Assembly (NCBI RefSeq): GCF_042477335.2
Contig: NC_091245.1
Span: 224,563,501-224,627,500 of the forward strand
DNA from: Ovis canadensis
Lineage: Eukaryota > Chordata > Mammalia > Artiodactyla > Bovidae
Direction of reading: 5' to 3'
DNA length: 64,000 bases
Below the pieces are notes generated by a model. The model saw only the letters and a list, made by a program, of their open reading frames with translations, ran no database searches and was not told the origin of the DNA. Position numbers and translations under genes: made by a program. Shown here one piece after another: positions 1-13,070 of this stretch (positions within the stretch are counted from its first letter, which is position 1; each line of letters opens with the position of its first letter).

Positions 1-739
1 CTATAAAATGAAAACATCTCCTTTTTCTTGATGCTATCTACCAAAGAATTATCAAAGCTTCTTTAATTATTTCCTATACATCTTGGTAATACTGAGAGAT
101 ATGGCATTTTCCCTTTATAGAATTAAACTAGTAATGTTTACTTGAGTCTCTAGTTCCCAATTTAGAATTGCATTCCTACTGACATTAGAAAAATTGTTAT
201 TTTTAAGCTAAGACTCTTTGAAAACTTTGAAGGCTGTCTACAATTTCCACATAGTGGAAAAATTGTCATATGAAGCACTGAACAGAATAAAAATAGATGG
301 TTCTAAACACTGATGAAACTCTTGAAAGGTTTAATTTGATTTTAAAACACTGTGTACTAATAGTATTATTGTTTCTATAGTATCCATTAGTATTAAAACT
401 TATTTTAACACACTGTGGGTTATATCAATGAAAACATTTTCCCAGTTGTCCCTGTAATTCTATTGGTGCAATATCCTATTCATATTGCTATTCCGGAAGC
501 TTCTAAGCTGTTGACCTTAAACATTTGCCACACTGAATAGTATAGAATTAATCTGAAGAAGGCTGCATTAAGGAATCTTTGGAAACTGAGATTCTAGATA
601 AACTGTTTCTCTGTAGAAGTTGTAATATTTAAAATCTTAGAGATATCAACTTTTATGTTTCCTGGAACATAGAAAAATAAAATTAAGGGGAAAGAACATG
701 ACTAATATACTGAGAAAGCAGAGACTAGAACTGGAGAGT
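1..739. other. Gene-free AT-rich sequence
   Basis: No convincing ORF, RNA gene or recognised repeat is seen. Base composition and dispersed stop codons look like ordinary mammalian intergenic DNA. Confidence 0.6.
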
Positions 740-899
740 GGGATTTCACTGGTGGTCCTCTGGCTAAGATGCCATGCTCCCAATGCAGGGGTCCAGGTTC
801 AATTCCTGGTCAGGGAGCTCTGTCCCACATGTCAAAAGTAAAGATACTGCACACTGCAACTAGGACCCAGCACAGCCAAATAAACAAAAATTTTAAAAA
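740..899 (+). mobile_element. CHR-type tRNA-derived SINE
   Basis: The head reads like the cetartiodactyl CHR SINE (gggatttcactggtggtcc), followed by an internal B-box-like stretch (ggttcaattcctggtcagg) and an A-rich tail near 885-899. It is flanked by a 13-bp target-site duplication with two mismatches (727-739 and 900-912). It lacks the BovA unit of the other SINEs here, so it belongs to an older family. Confidence 0.8.
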
Positions 900-912
900 A
901 GAACCGAAGAGT

Positions 913-1374
913 CCTTGTGGGTTTTTGAATTCTTATTTTTAGTAGCGACTGAGATTTCTGTCCAGCTACATTTATGTCTTTGCAATTTGATTATTTAAAT
1001 TATCTTTGGATTCTCTAACCTCCAAATTCCATTCTACTGATTTTCATTTTATTTTGATTATTTGGAGACAAACACATGTAGTTGACTCATGCTATGAATA
1101 CTATCAATTTCATTGGAACAAGAGCTTTAGATTAGCACTTTGATGAAGAAATAGGAAGAGAATATGAAGTTTAATGCACCAAGAACACTGAAAGCTTTTC
1201 TATGGTGAGAACTCAAGTGTTTGATTCAAATATTGGTGGAAGTTCCACTGTTATCATAGATAGAAAAAAGCCACTCTCAGAACTGTTGAACAAGAAAGAG
1301 CTCAATAAAACTTGGAAAATATTTTTTTTTGCATTACAGAAAAATGAATCGTCAGCATCTTCCAGTCACCAAAA
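913..1374. other. Gene-free sequence
   Basis: AT-rich sequence with no recognised feature. A 77-codon open frame starting at 1202 runs into the adjacent SINE and has no protein-like character. Confidence 0.5.
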
Positions 1375-1584
1375 TGAAAGTAAAGGTGAAAGTTTCTCCA
1401 TTAAGTGCGACTCTTTGCAACCCCATGGACTGTAGCCTGCCAGGCTTCTGTCCATGGAATTCTCCAGGCAAGAATATTGGAGTGGGTTGTCATTCCCTTC
1501 TTCAGGTGATATTCTTAACTCAGAGATCAAACCTGGGTCTCCCACATTGCAGGCAGATTCTTTACCATCTGAATCACCAGGGAA
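1375..1584 (-). mobile_element. Bov-tA SINE
   Basis: Read on the minus strand it begins with the tRNA-like head (ccctggtgattcagatgg), passes through the BovA unit (actccaatattcttgcctgg) and ends with the gacts-type 3' tail. It is diverged and most CpG sites are lost. The overlapping short ORFs on both strands are SINE frames, not genes. Confidence 0.88.
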
Positions 1585-1994
1585 TAGAGGTTGCTTAAAA
1601 TTTCCATTTTTATTTAGTCCAGAACCTTGAAATGATACCAGAACCATAGATTACAGGCAAACAGCTATGAAAAAGTTTTGGATACTGAATGAATAGATTT
1701 CACAGGTTGGAGTAAAAGAAAAAAAATCACAAACCTTGTTTTCTTTAGTGGAAACCAAAACTTACATACTTAGGTACTTTTTTGAACCATACTTTTGTTA
1801 AACTGGCCTTAAAATTGAAATCAGGTTCATTTTCACGAAAATATAATCCATAATTCAGCCTAAGCCACATGTTATTTCATTAACTTGGAAAAAAAGAGAT
1901 CAATATACATTCAAACACAAAAATTCTTTTAGAATCTAGTGACTCTTAACAGCAGAAGGCTATGGATATCTGTACTTTGACTTTTCACTTTCAT
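1585..1994. other. Gene-free sequence
   Basis: AT-rich intergenic DNA with no recognised feature. Confidence 0.5.
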
Positions 1995-2130
1995 GCATTG
2001 GAGAAGGAAATGGCAACCCACTCCAGTGTTCTTGCCTGGAGAATCCCAGGGGTGGGGGAGCCTGGTGGGCTGCCATCTATGGGGTCACACGGAGTCAGAC
2101 ACGACTGAGGCGACTTAGCGGCAGCAGCAG
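1995..2130 (+). mobile_element. Bov-A monomer SINE
   Basis: Contains the BovA unit (ggagaaggaaatggcaaccc onward) and ends in a cggcagcagcag tail, with no tRNA-like head. This is a half-length Bov-A2-type copy. Confidence 0.88.
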
Positions 2131-3366
2131 GATTTCTTACACTGATTCTGATACTGTGAGTAAATTTGAATTCGAGACCATGTTCCCATACCAATGCTAT
2201 TATTTTCTATGTATACTATGCCATGAAGAAGATTGAGATACACTGCCTTTGAGCATCCTACCAAAGTGATAAAGTCCTTTGAGGAAAAAAAAAAAGGCAT
2301 TTTAAAAATTTTGTTAGCCATACTTACTTACTTATATCTTCTCTAAATTCTGTGCTGAAAACCAGAATTTCCCTCATAACCATCCCAGGGAATTCTAAAT
2401 TCAGGAAACATTCTGACAATTTATTAAAAGTCAGAATTATTATTCAGACTACCATGCTCTATCTACAACCATTTTTTTTTGTTTGTTTTTGCATTTTAAA
2501 ATGCATTTCCATGGTTAGAAGGTACAGAGCCATGGAATTTAGGAAATATGCAGTGTATCAGCATGTTTTCTGTGTTCTCACAAATTATAGATTTCAAAAA
2601 GCACAGTATTCCCCTAAAGGGTTAAACACCTTGCAACCTTATTTTATGTGCCGAGCACAGCCTGAGAAACTATAAAGCCTTCTGCAACCACTCTCTTCAA
2701 GATATATTGGAAATAAGATTTCTCCGAGTTGGGGACTTTGGGGATTGTTCATTTGGTAGAAACCTGGTGAAGAGTGGAGATAGTGTCATTTTTCTTGTTG
2801 CATTTTAACTTTCTGGTATATTCTATCCATAGAATATAGATGAAAATGACCTCAGTGATTCAGTATCCGTGAGCTGCCTGAAGTCCTTGGACATTAGGTC
2901 TTAAAAGATGGAGCATGTTCTCATCATGTGTAGCATTCTCTGCATGAGCCCTATTTATGGACATAATATCAGCAGGAACCGACTCTTCTCAGATCCACCA
3001 TGGAACTGAGATGAGGATACACTTCACAATTTGAGTGTCATAAGAATGATCCAATCAATTGCTAACATGGAGAATGTTAGCCATAAAATAATTAGAACAT
3101 ATGACCACCTGCCACCCACTCCTCATCATTACCATCTTCCCTTGTGCCTTTATGTGTATCATTTCAATCATTTCAACCTCCTCAACTCTAGGATATTAAG
3201 ATCTCTGGTGTAAATTTAGCAGATGCTTATGCAAGTGAGACCCAAGAGCAAAGCATGAGTCAGGACCTCTTAGGACCTCTCAGGACCTCTCTGAGTCATT
3301 TGTAACTCTCCTTTAAGACAAGGCTTCAACACCCAAATATCTTTAATTATTTGCATTTAAGCCTAT
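2131..3366. other. Gene-free sequence
   Basis: No recognised gene. A 107-codon open frame at 2352-2675 has no recognisable domain and unremarkable composition, and I treat it as chance. A short tandem repeat at 3261-3290 is listed separately. Confidence 0.5.
3261..3290. repeat. Three tandem 10-bp units
   Basis: Three head-to-tail copies of a decamer, yaggacctct, differ only at the first base (c, t, c). It looks like a short replication-slippage repeat. Confidence 0.9.
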
Positions 3367-4137
3367 AAATGGCTATATCTTTTCTTTTCTCCTTTGGTTT
3401 TCACTTCCCTTCTTTTCACAGCTATTTGTAAGACATCCTCAGACAGCCATTTTGCTTTTTTGCATTTCTTTTTCTTGGGGATCTCCTGTACAATGTCATG
3501 AACCTGCCTCCTTCCATAGTTCATCAGTTACTCTGTCTATCAGACCTAGTCCCTTAAATCTGTTTCTCACTTCCACTGTATAGTCATAAGGGATTTGATT
3601 TAGGTCATACCTGAATGGTCTAGTGGTTTTCCCCACTTTCTTCAATTTCAGTCTGAATTTGGCAATAAGAAGTTCATGATCTGAGCCACATTCAGCTCCC
3701 AGTCTTGTTTTTGCTGACTGTATAGAGCTTCTCCATCTTTGGCTGCAAAGAATATAATCAATCTGATTGCAGAGTCAAACATTTGGTGATATCCATGTGT
3801 AGAGATTTCTCTTGTGTTGTTGGAAGAGGGTGTTTGCTATGACCAGTGTGTTCTCTTGGCAGAACTCTATTATCCTTTGCCCTGCTTAATTCTGGACTCC
3901 AAGGTCAAATTTGCCTGTTACTCCAGGTGTTTCTTGACTTCTTACTTTTGCATTCCAGTCCCCTATAATGAAAAAGAAATCTTTTTTGGGTGCTACATTT
4001 AGAAGGCCTTGTAGGTCTTCATAGAACTGTTCAACTTCAGCTTCTTCAGCATTACTGGTCAAGGCATAGACTTGGATTACCGTGATAATGAATGGCTTGC
4101 CTTGGAAACGAAAGGAGATCATTCTGTCATTTTTGAG
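3367..4137 (-). mobile_element. BovB LINE, inverted 5' half
   Basis: The minus strand encodes parts of the BovB (RTE clade) APE-type endonuclease. At 3886-4122 the frame carries the IIGDWNAKV endonuclease block, and towards 3367 come the linker sequences that normally lie 5' of the reverse transcriptase. The segment abuts 4138, where BovB resumes on the plus strand at the reverse transcriptase. A single insertion with an inverted 5' half fits best, with the stretch between the linker and the RT core missing at the junction. It is heavily broken by stops and is not functional. Confidence 0.9.
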
Positions 4138-5332
4138 ATGTTCAACTTGGTTTTAGAAAAGACAGAGGAACCAGAGATCAAATTGCCAACATCCACTGAA
4201 TCATCAAAAAAGCAAGAGAGTTCTAGAAAAACATCTATTTCTGCCTTATTGACTATGCCAAAGCCTTTGACTGTGTGGATCATAATAAACAGTGGAAAAT
4301 TCTGAAAGAGATGGGAATACCAGACCACCTGACCTACCTCTTGAGAAACGTATATGCAGGTCAGGAAGCAACAGTTAGAACTCGACTTGGAACAACAGAC
4401 TGGTTCCAAATAGGAAAAGTAGTACGTCGAGGCTGTCACCTTGCTTATTTAACTTCTATACAGAGTACATCATGAGAAATGCTGGGCTGAAAGAAGCACA
4501 AGCTGAAATCAAGATTGCCGGGAGAAATATCAATAACCTCAGATATGCAGATGACGCCACCCTTATGGCAGAAAGTGAAGAGGAACTAAAAAGCCTCTTG
4601 ATGAAAGTGAAAGTGGAGAGTGAAACAGTTGGCTGAAAACTCAACATTCAGAAAACTAAGATCATGGCATCCAGTCCCATCACTTCATGGCAAAACGATG
4701 GAGAAACAGTGGAAACAGTGTCAGACTTTATTTTGGGGGGCTCCAAAATCACTGCAGATGGTGATTGCAGCCATGAAATGAAAAGATGCTTACTCCTTGG
4801 AAGGCAAGTTATGACCAACCTAGACAGCATATTAAAAAGCAGAGACATTACTTTGTCAAGAAAGGTCCATCTAGTCAAGGCTATGTTTTTTCCAGTGGTT
4901 ATGTATGGATGTGAGAATTGGACTATAAAGAAACCTGAGCTCTGAAGGATTGATGCTTTTGAACTTTGGAGTCGTTTAAGACTCTTGAGAGTCCCTTGGA
5001 CTGCAAGGAAATCCAACCAGTCCATCCTAAAGGAGATCAGTCCTGGGTGTTCATTGGAAGGACTGATGTTGAAGATGAAACTCCAATCCTTTGGCCACCT
5101 GATGCAAAGAGCTGAGTCATTTGAAAGGACCCTGATGCTGGGAAAGATTGAAGGCAGGAGGAGAAGGGGATGACAGAGGATGAGATGGTTGGATGGAATC
5201 ACCAACTCGATGGACATGGGTTTGGCTAAACTCCGAGAGTTGGGGATGGACAGGGAGGCCTGTGATGCTGTGGTTCATGGGGTTGCAAAGAATCGGACAC
5301 GACTGAGCAACTTAACTGAATGAACTGTAAAT
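4138..5332 (+). mobile_element. BovB LINE, RT to 3' end (sense half)
   Basis: The plus strand carries BovB reverse-transcriptase sequence. The palm motif region near 4540 reads as a YADD-type box with the last Asp followed by Ala (gatatgcagatgacgccacc). The post-RT region with the SWQNDGETVETVSD and RDITL blocks follows (4664-4945), then the C-terminal RRRRG basic stretch and the usual 3' end (cggacacgactgagcaactt). Stops and frameshifts split the frame into at least three pieces. It pairs with the inverted half at 3367-4137. Confidence 0.92.
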
Positions 5333-6321
5333 AATGACTAGCATTGCCATTAAATGATGCAAGCATTATTTATAATGTAGCCAAATGTCAAAATAAAACA
5401 CTCCCAAGGGGTTATAGAATAATGCCTCCTATTGAACTTCCCTTCTGATTGCTTAAACTAAACATTCAACTGTAATTATAATTGCCTTTTCTATGATGAC
5501 TGTTGATATCTTAGAATGAGCGGCTATTGTGGCTCATACAGTCTCCAAAGTGACTACTGCCCTTTTCTCTACTTTTTTTGGTAGAAACTTCAGAATCAGG
5601 TGCAAACTAAAACAAAAAAAAAAGTCTAAATTTAATAAATAAACACTTCACATGAACCTGTAGCTAAAAGGAAAATCCATTCCTCAGTATGGTTCAATAA
5701 AAAAAAAGAGGAAACATAAGTATGATCTCTAGAAAGGCCTTCCTCTCTGTATACTTCTTAACACTTTTTTCCTAGAGACACCTAGAAGCCAGAACTCCCT
5801 CTTGTGCTCCTTTTTTATCCAAGAAGCAGCTTGTCAAATCCTTACCTTTCTGTCTTTATGGCTCACTGATCTATTAATCCAAGGAGACCACTCATTCTGG
5901 GCTTAGTCCTGAAAGTTTATTAGGGTGGAAAAAAAGCAATTGAACCAGTGTTTGCTAAGGTGAAGACCATAAGCAAGCATACACTTTTGAGCTCAGAATG
6001 TCTATTCTACAGAATGGTTGCAGGGAGAAAACACAATCCAATATAGAGAACAAAACGTTGATCACTACTACAAGATGTGGCCTATGACACTGCATGGCAT
6101 ATTCAACGTGTTATCTCTTATTATCAATGCATAATAAAACACACTGTGTTAAATTGCTGCAAACACAGTGCATTAACACTAATTCCCCTCAGTCCCTGGG
6201 TTCCCTCAGATGATTTGTGTCTCTGATTTTCATTTTTAATAATTATGTATCTTTAGTAAACCACTGTAAGAATTTGATCTGTAAATAACAAAACACAAAT
6301 GATAACTATATATTCAGGCTT
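5333..6321. other. Gene-free sequence
   Basis: AT-rich sequence with no recognised gene or repeat. Confidence 0.5.
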
Positions 6322-6354
6322 TGTGTGTGTGTGTGTGTGTGTGTGCGTGTGTGT
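6322..6354. repeat. (TG)n microsatellite
   Basis: A run of TG dinucleotides with one cg interruption. It sits exactly at the 3' tail of the minus-strand SINE at 6355-6557, so it probably grew from that element's CA-rich tail. Confidence 0.95.
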
Positions 6355-6557
6355 TTAGTTGCTCAGTCATGTCTGACCACATGGAATATAGCTTGCCAGG
6401 CTCCTCTTGTCTATGCGACTTTCCAGGCAAGAACAAGCAAGAATCCTGGAGTGTGTTGCAGTTCCCTTCTCCAGGGGATCTTCCCAGACCAAGGATTGAA
6501 CCTTTGTCTCCTGCATTAGCAAGCAGATTCTTAACCACTGAACCCCAGCGAAGCCCT
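6355..6557 (-). mobile_element. Bov-tA SINE
   Basis: Read on the minus strand it runs from a degraded tRNA-like head (gggcttcgctggggttcag) through a BovA unit to a gactgagcaacta tail that merges into the CA repeat. A small internal duplication (caagaacaagcaagaa) lies in the BovA unit. Confidence 0.88.
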
Positions 6558-8419
6558 TAGGCTTTATGACTAGCTGTATAAGTAATTCTATAAAGCTTGA
6601 ATTGATTAAAACTTATCCTAAGCACCGAAATGCAGCTAGAATAGGTTGGAGAGGGAGACTGTCTTCATGGAGCACATTAACTAGGCAGAATAAGTGTATG
6701 TTTGGTGTACATAGAGGAACATTGAGATATAAGAGCATATATTAGAGGGAATTTAACCTAGTTTATGGATTTAGGAAAGATTTTCTGATAAAGTGATATT
6801 ATGCTCAGGTTATAAGAAAAAGTAGATTACTGAAGTTAAACTACAGAATCAAAAGGGCCAACTCAATCTAAACAGAGAATATGGCATATGAAAAACCCTG
6901 GACTTAGAATGTGGCATATTTGAAGCACTGTTAAAAAAAAAAAAAAAGTCCATGATATCTGGATGCAGAGTATGATAAATGTGTCTGGGAACTTAAGACT
7001 ACATGCAGGGATACTTATAAATTCTGTTAAATGTTTCAGGTTCTACAACAAAAGCAATAGTAATTCATTAAAAAAATTTAAGCACAGCTGAATTTGACAC
7101 AGTTGGATTTTATTTGAAAATTAATATTTAGCAGGACAAGAGAAAGCACAAAAACCAACAGAATTTTGCAGTAGTAAGGACCAAGATGCAGTGACCCACT
7201 CTAGTTGCAGGATGCTGAGATACCAGTATATGCTTTAATTCTATCTTGAAGAGGTAGAATCAATCAACTGGATTTATTGATTGACAAATGTATGGGGACC
7301 AAAATGAAAAATCAAAGACATTTTCAAGGTTGAGTAATTGTAGGTTACTTAATAAGATTGGCAAACCTGGAGAAGGGAAAACTTGTGAGATAAAATGGAT
7401 ATATCCTCATTCTGAACTTGAGGTTTATGAGCTATCCATTAGGCATATAGAGGATAAGATTAGGAAATTACCTGTTTACAGATGGTAATTGAGACTTTGG
7501 ATTGGATTCATGTTTGGATTCAATGTTTAATTGCTTATTTTATACTTTAAAACAAAAGCAGTTTAAGCACGTTTAAATGTGACTAGGATAGAACCAATGT
7601 GGGGGGAAGCTTTAGCACAGGACTTAAAAGGAATTATTTTGTAGCTGAACAATCTTTTGGATGCTTTTATTATCTATTCTTTCTAAGGAGGGGATTTTGG
7701 TAATTGGAGGGTCTTTTATCTTTTGAGTACAGTTGTTATGGTCAATAGAATGATTTTTCAGATAGATGAGAAGTTTTAAGAGATGAAGCAAGTATGCATT
7801 TAATAGAAATCTGACATCTCAATTTACCCACATTAAAAAAAAGGGGGGGGGGATATAAATTTACACCCAATAGGAAGTACATGGAAGTGTGAAATGTAGG
7901 ACCAATACTCTTGAGCTCTATTTGTAAAAATGAAAGAAAAAGAACACAATGCTGGCAACAACCTAAAGAGACCAAGGAACAAACAATAAACACTTTAAAT
8001 TGGATCTTTGAGTGAAATTCTACCCAAAATTTGATGTAAAGCTATTCTTCAATTTCCATAAACATCCACAGTAAAATCATCATTTCTTATGTAATGATAG
8101 TTTATTTCTTATATTAAATGTAAAGAACCATGCCAGACACTACTTAGCAACTAAACAACAACAACAAAGAACCACATGTCCTCTGTCAAAGACATCCTTG
8201 GGCCAGTCGACATGTACATCAGCATTTGTTACACAAGGTCTTTTATGTGATGATAGAGAAGATGGGAGTTTGTACGCAGAGGTAAGAATAGATGAACCAC
8301 ACCTTTCCACTATAACAGGCAGAAAATATTAAAAAAAAAAAAAGAGTTGAGTACAAGGAAGTCAATCTCATAGCAAGGTCCATTGCTGTAATGGATGGGT
8401 AAGATGCAATTACTGCCAG
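6558..8419. other. Gene-free sequence
   Basis: No recognised gene. It includes homopolymer runs (A15 near 6935, G9 near 7844). The 83-codon minus-strand frame at 7742-7993 shows no known domain. Confidence 0.5.
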
Positions 8420-8978
8420 TTTAAGAATAATTCTGAGTTTCTCAAAAAGCTAAAAATAGAACTCCTATATGACCCAACAAAATTCCACTTCTGAATATAT
8501 ATCCAAAAACAAAATAAAAATACTAATTAGAAAAGATAATGAACACCAGTGTTCACAGCAGCATTATCTACAATTGCCAAGATATGGGAAATTGTCCATC
8601 AACAGAGGAATAAATAAAGAAGATGTGGTTAAATATATTCAATGGAATACTAATCAATCATAAAAAAGAACAAAACTTTTTGTCACTTGCAGCAACATGA
8701 TGGACTTGGAGGGCATTGCACTAAGTGAAATGTCAGAGAAAGACAAATACTGTATGATATCACTGACATATGAAATCTAAAAATTAAACTAGTGAATATA
8801 GATGTTTTAAAAAAAAAGACTCAAAAATATAGAGAACAAGATAGTGGTTACAAGTTGGGAGGCAATATAAGGTTGGAGGAGTGGGAGGTATAAACTACTG
8901 GGCAAAAGATATGCTCAAGAATATATTATACATCATGAGGAATATAGGCAATATTTTGTAATGGAAATTAAGCTTTAA
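8420..8978 (+). mobile_element. Old L1 LINE, 3' end
   Basis: The sequence follows the well-known mammalian L1 3' region: the 'atgacccaacaaaattccac' block, 'catcaacagaggaataaata', 'aatggaatactaatcaatca', then the 'tgatatcactgacatatg' block. It is degenerate, and the coding frame is lost. Confidence 0.82.
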
Positions 8979-9294
8979 AATGGGCTTGCCTGGTAGCTCA
9001 GCTGGTAAAGAATCTGCCTGCAGTGCAGGAGAACCCAATCAAAACTTGAGTTGGGAAGATCCACTGGAGAAGGGATAGGCTACTCACTCTAGTATTCTTG
9101 GGCTTCCTTGGAGGCTCAGCTGGTAAAGAATCCACCTGCAATGCAGGAAACCGAGGTTCAATTCCTGGGTTGGGAAGATCCCACAGAGAAGGGAATGGCT
9201 ACCCATTCCAGTATTCTGACCTGGAATTCTTCATGGAATTCTTTGTGATGGGTCACAAAGAGGCAGACACAACTGAGCGACATTCACTCACAAC
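8979..9294 (+). mobile_element. Bov-tA SINE with duplicated head
   Basis: Two consecutive tRNA-like heads (ggcttgcctggtagctcagc at 8983 and ggcttccttggaggctcagc at 9101) are joined through an 'agtattcttg' linker and followed by one BovA tail ending near 9294. This double-head layout is a known Bov-tA subfamily form. It lies directly downstream of the L1 fragment. Confidence 0.88.
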
Positions 9295-12200
9295 CTTTTA
9301 ATTGTATAAAAATAATAATAAAACATGAAAAAAGTCACAAAGAATAATGGGTAAACATTGAACTATTTGCAAAGGTTAAGCATGTGAGCTTACAATGTAA
9401 AATTGACAAAAAGCACTGAGAATATCAGTGAATGCTAGTCTGCTTTCTTCTGAGACAGGAGCTATAAAACAGGGCACAGTTGTGAATCAGGAGGTTGGTT
9501 GAATCCCACCTAAAGACTGCAATTTTTCCATGATAGTGTGATGAAAGGCCAAGGAAATGAGAGCACTCACCTACTGATTTGACAATTTTTATTTCTAAGG
9601 GTACTTCCCCTGGGAGATGAAATTCTTAAGATGTTTCATCTCAGATATGTTTTAAAGTACTGTTTCATTATGCAGAAAAGCAAATTTAAAAAGTACTAGC
9701 TTTCTAATTCCTATTTTATGTGGCATCAAAACCAAACAAGTATAGATGGACCCTATGAACATCACGTATAACTCACGAAATGTACTCTTATTTACCCAGC
9801 ATAACTAGCAAAAACATTGCTTTCCAGCTTCATTTATTTGAAACAAAACAAAACATTATCTTGCTTTATTTCCTGATGCAATAGATGCTAGTCCTAAACT
9901 TGGAACAACCATTTGTTTGATCATATATTACCCATCTAAGTGTGTTATCTATAAAAGCTAGTAAATTTCAAATATAAACCACAGATTTGGAAACAATGGC
10001 CCGTGGAAGGAACCATATACAGGTTGCAAAATCTTAAGTGTTTTCAGGTTTCTGCAAAGGTCTGTTAGCAATATAATGTTACCATTTAAATTACAGTTCA
10101 AAAACCCAAGTGAACACTCTTTAGAAGGAACCTGTCCAAGAACACTCATGTCATTTTGGGCTTTCCCTTTGTCTATTTATTTAACAGGATAAGTAATAAC
10201 ATTTTGAGAAGCCTAGAAGGAGTGCATAAACTTATAAAGCCGTCTTAGAAAATACAATCCAAACATGACACTTCCATAATTATAAATCATGATAACATAG
10301 GCCTATTTCCCTCAGGCCTCTCACCTATTAACAAATGGCTAGCCAGATACAATGTAGTCAGTGTTGCCCATTTGGAAAGTTGTGATCTGGAAAGACTGCA
10401 AATATACTGGCACTAAGAACAAAGCAAAATTTAAAAATAGGTATTTGTGGAATGAAAACACATATTGTTTACTTAACAGTTCTGTCTATGGCTACCCCCA
10501 AAATATTCATGCTTATGTTGTTATTGTATGACTCCAGAGCTTTCTTCTGGATGAAGTAAGAAATTCTCATGTTCTAAAATGCATAACATGGCTACTGTCC
10601 AATGAAGAATTCATTCCTAAGTTAATAATTTACTGTGCCAGTAATAAATATTGTGACCAGGCAGAGAGAAGCATTATTTTCTCACTTTTAATATAGTTCT
10701 TATTAAAATAAAATTTAATAAATAAATTTATTATTACATATGCAAAGATGTGCATTTATATATGTATATAAATGACAGGATATTCTATAATTTTAATGTT
10801 TCAAGTTGAACAAAGATGTATATTCTCATTGACTTCCCTGTTAAAATATCTAACCAGTTAGTGCTTCACTAAGAATTTTAGTTATAAAGTGTCCATGTTA
10901 TTTAAAGATATGTACTTTATGAGCTTTTCCTGTAGAAGATAAGAATCTATCCCTAATTAAGCTTACATTTTTGTCTTATTGTCATATTTCTTTTAAATTA
11001 ATGCAACATGTTGAAACACTATAGAAAGCTACATGATAACATTGATATAAATGTTACATTTTTTCCTATATTTTAAATTCATTTTCTATGAAGTCCATTA
11101 TCTACTACTTTCAATTTCACTAACAAATAACTGAGAAGATTTGCCTAGACAAAGAATATAGCATTCAATTCTAGTTTAATTTATATGCTTAAATATGTTT
11201 TATTAATAAAAGAGAAGCAGGATAAATTAAGAATAAATTAATGCTGCGGTAAATTTTATGGAACACATTGGAGAAAAACAGCCTGCTTTACAATAGACAT
11301 GTTTTATATTTATGTATAACAAAATGTAGATTTTTGCCTACTAAATTACATTTTTTTTCCAGAAATGGAACATTATTTCACATAAAGCACTCAAATTATG
11401 ACTGTCTTACTATGGAAGTCTTCAGTAATTATGTTTTCCTCTTACTGTTTATCAAGAATGTGACTTTCCTCTTGTAGAACTCAAATACCAGTATTGAAAA
11501 ATGTATTTTATAATCTTATCCATACCATTCACTTCTTCCTTGGCAGGAGATTCTTCCCAAAAGGGATTTAGTTACCTTGTTATGAATATTTCTTTTCAGT
11601 ATTATGCTATAATTTCATAAATCATTAATTAGAATATATTAGATGACTTTTTTTTAATGCATAGAGACTGGAAATATTTCATCAGCTTTAAAGTGAACTG
11701 GATGAGGCACTAATTTCCATAATATATCTTCAAGTAGGGAGTAAGCAGGGCAGGAAGTGAAATCAATAGTGCTCTTACTACTGCACATGAAACACTATTT
11801 TTTGTTTTTTAATGTGATTGGTCCCTTTCATGAACTTCCTTCTAGCTATCATTTAAGCAATAAGAATAAATAGGCCATAAAAAAAGGAAAGCTAGAGAGC
11901 AGAAAGCATTCTGAAAATAAGATATGGTGAGTCATTTGGGGGCAAATTTTTCTCCAAGTCCCTTTGTTCCCTTTTTTTCAGATACCAGATACATGGATAA
12001 GGGACTCAAAGTGAGAAATTGATAATAAGTAATAAAGAAGGACCATAGACTTGTAACATCCTCTTGATTACTCCCTTCAGCTTCTGTGTTTGTTGACTCC
12101 CATACTCACTGGTTACTCATTCCATACACATATAGGCATCATGCACTAAGTCTCTGTGCTTACAGCTTATTATGCACTTTTCCTTAAGGAGTGATTATTT

Positions 12201-13070
12201 TAGTAAATTACCAAAAATTTTAACCACTTAAAGTCTAAATCTTGAGTTTCAATAAAATTGCTTATTTATTTGTCAAGATTAATCCAAATCAAAGCAAAAT
12301 TAATCACTTTTTTAAACAATCTACCTTACAAAAAAGGCATTGCCTAAATTCTATTAGTATTGTAATAACCTATGGCTACAACTAGGAATAGAACAACAAA
12401 AGCTTTTGTGAATAGCACTGACTGTTCAAATGATTGATTAATCAATTTTAATAATAATATGAAGAGCTGTTAGTATTTAATTAGAATTTATTAAGGATCA
12501 TAATAGTAAATATTTACATGTATCTGGCTCCCCCACTTCCTTTGGCCAACTTTTGCTCATCCTTTACACATTAGCATGAATATTAACTCCTAAGAGCAGT
12601 TTCCTAACATATCAGACTAAAGCAGAACACTGTTATTCTAACTCACTCTGCCTTCTGGTATCTACATACGTACATACCTACACACAGGAATATAGTATTA
12701 TGTATTATATATTATATATATATTTATATGTATATGCTTATTTTAAGAATATATTTGTTTACTATATACTTGTTTATTCATTCAATTTTATGACCTTGGA
12801 AGGTTAAAATTGGGATTTATTGCTGTAGTCTCAAAAATTAGCACAGACTTTGTGTATTAATATGGTATTAATCAACATGTAGAATATGTATATTAATCAA
12901 TCAATTTTATTTGGCATATTCTGTTCTTCCTTTAGTAACCACCTTCCACTTCATTCTTTATTTAAAGAGCTTAATCTGGTCAACCAGACTTTGACACAAC
13001 CATCCCTTTAAGATGATTCATTATACTTCTGCTTTGATCTCATATACTGAGAGTCTGCCACTTGATTCTG
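9295..13070. other. Gene-free AT-rich sequence
   Basis: About 3.8 kb without a recognised gene or ruminant SINE. A TA-rich microsatellite-like patch lies at about 12697-12735. Open frames here are 70 codons or fewer and show no known motif. Confidence 0.5.

Noticed and set aside
8979..9294. tRNA genes suggested by the heads of Bov-tA elements
   Set aside because: The heads are degenerate tRNA-derived promoter remnants of SINEs and do not fold into a full cloverleaf.
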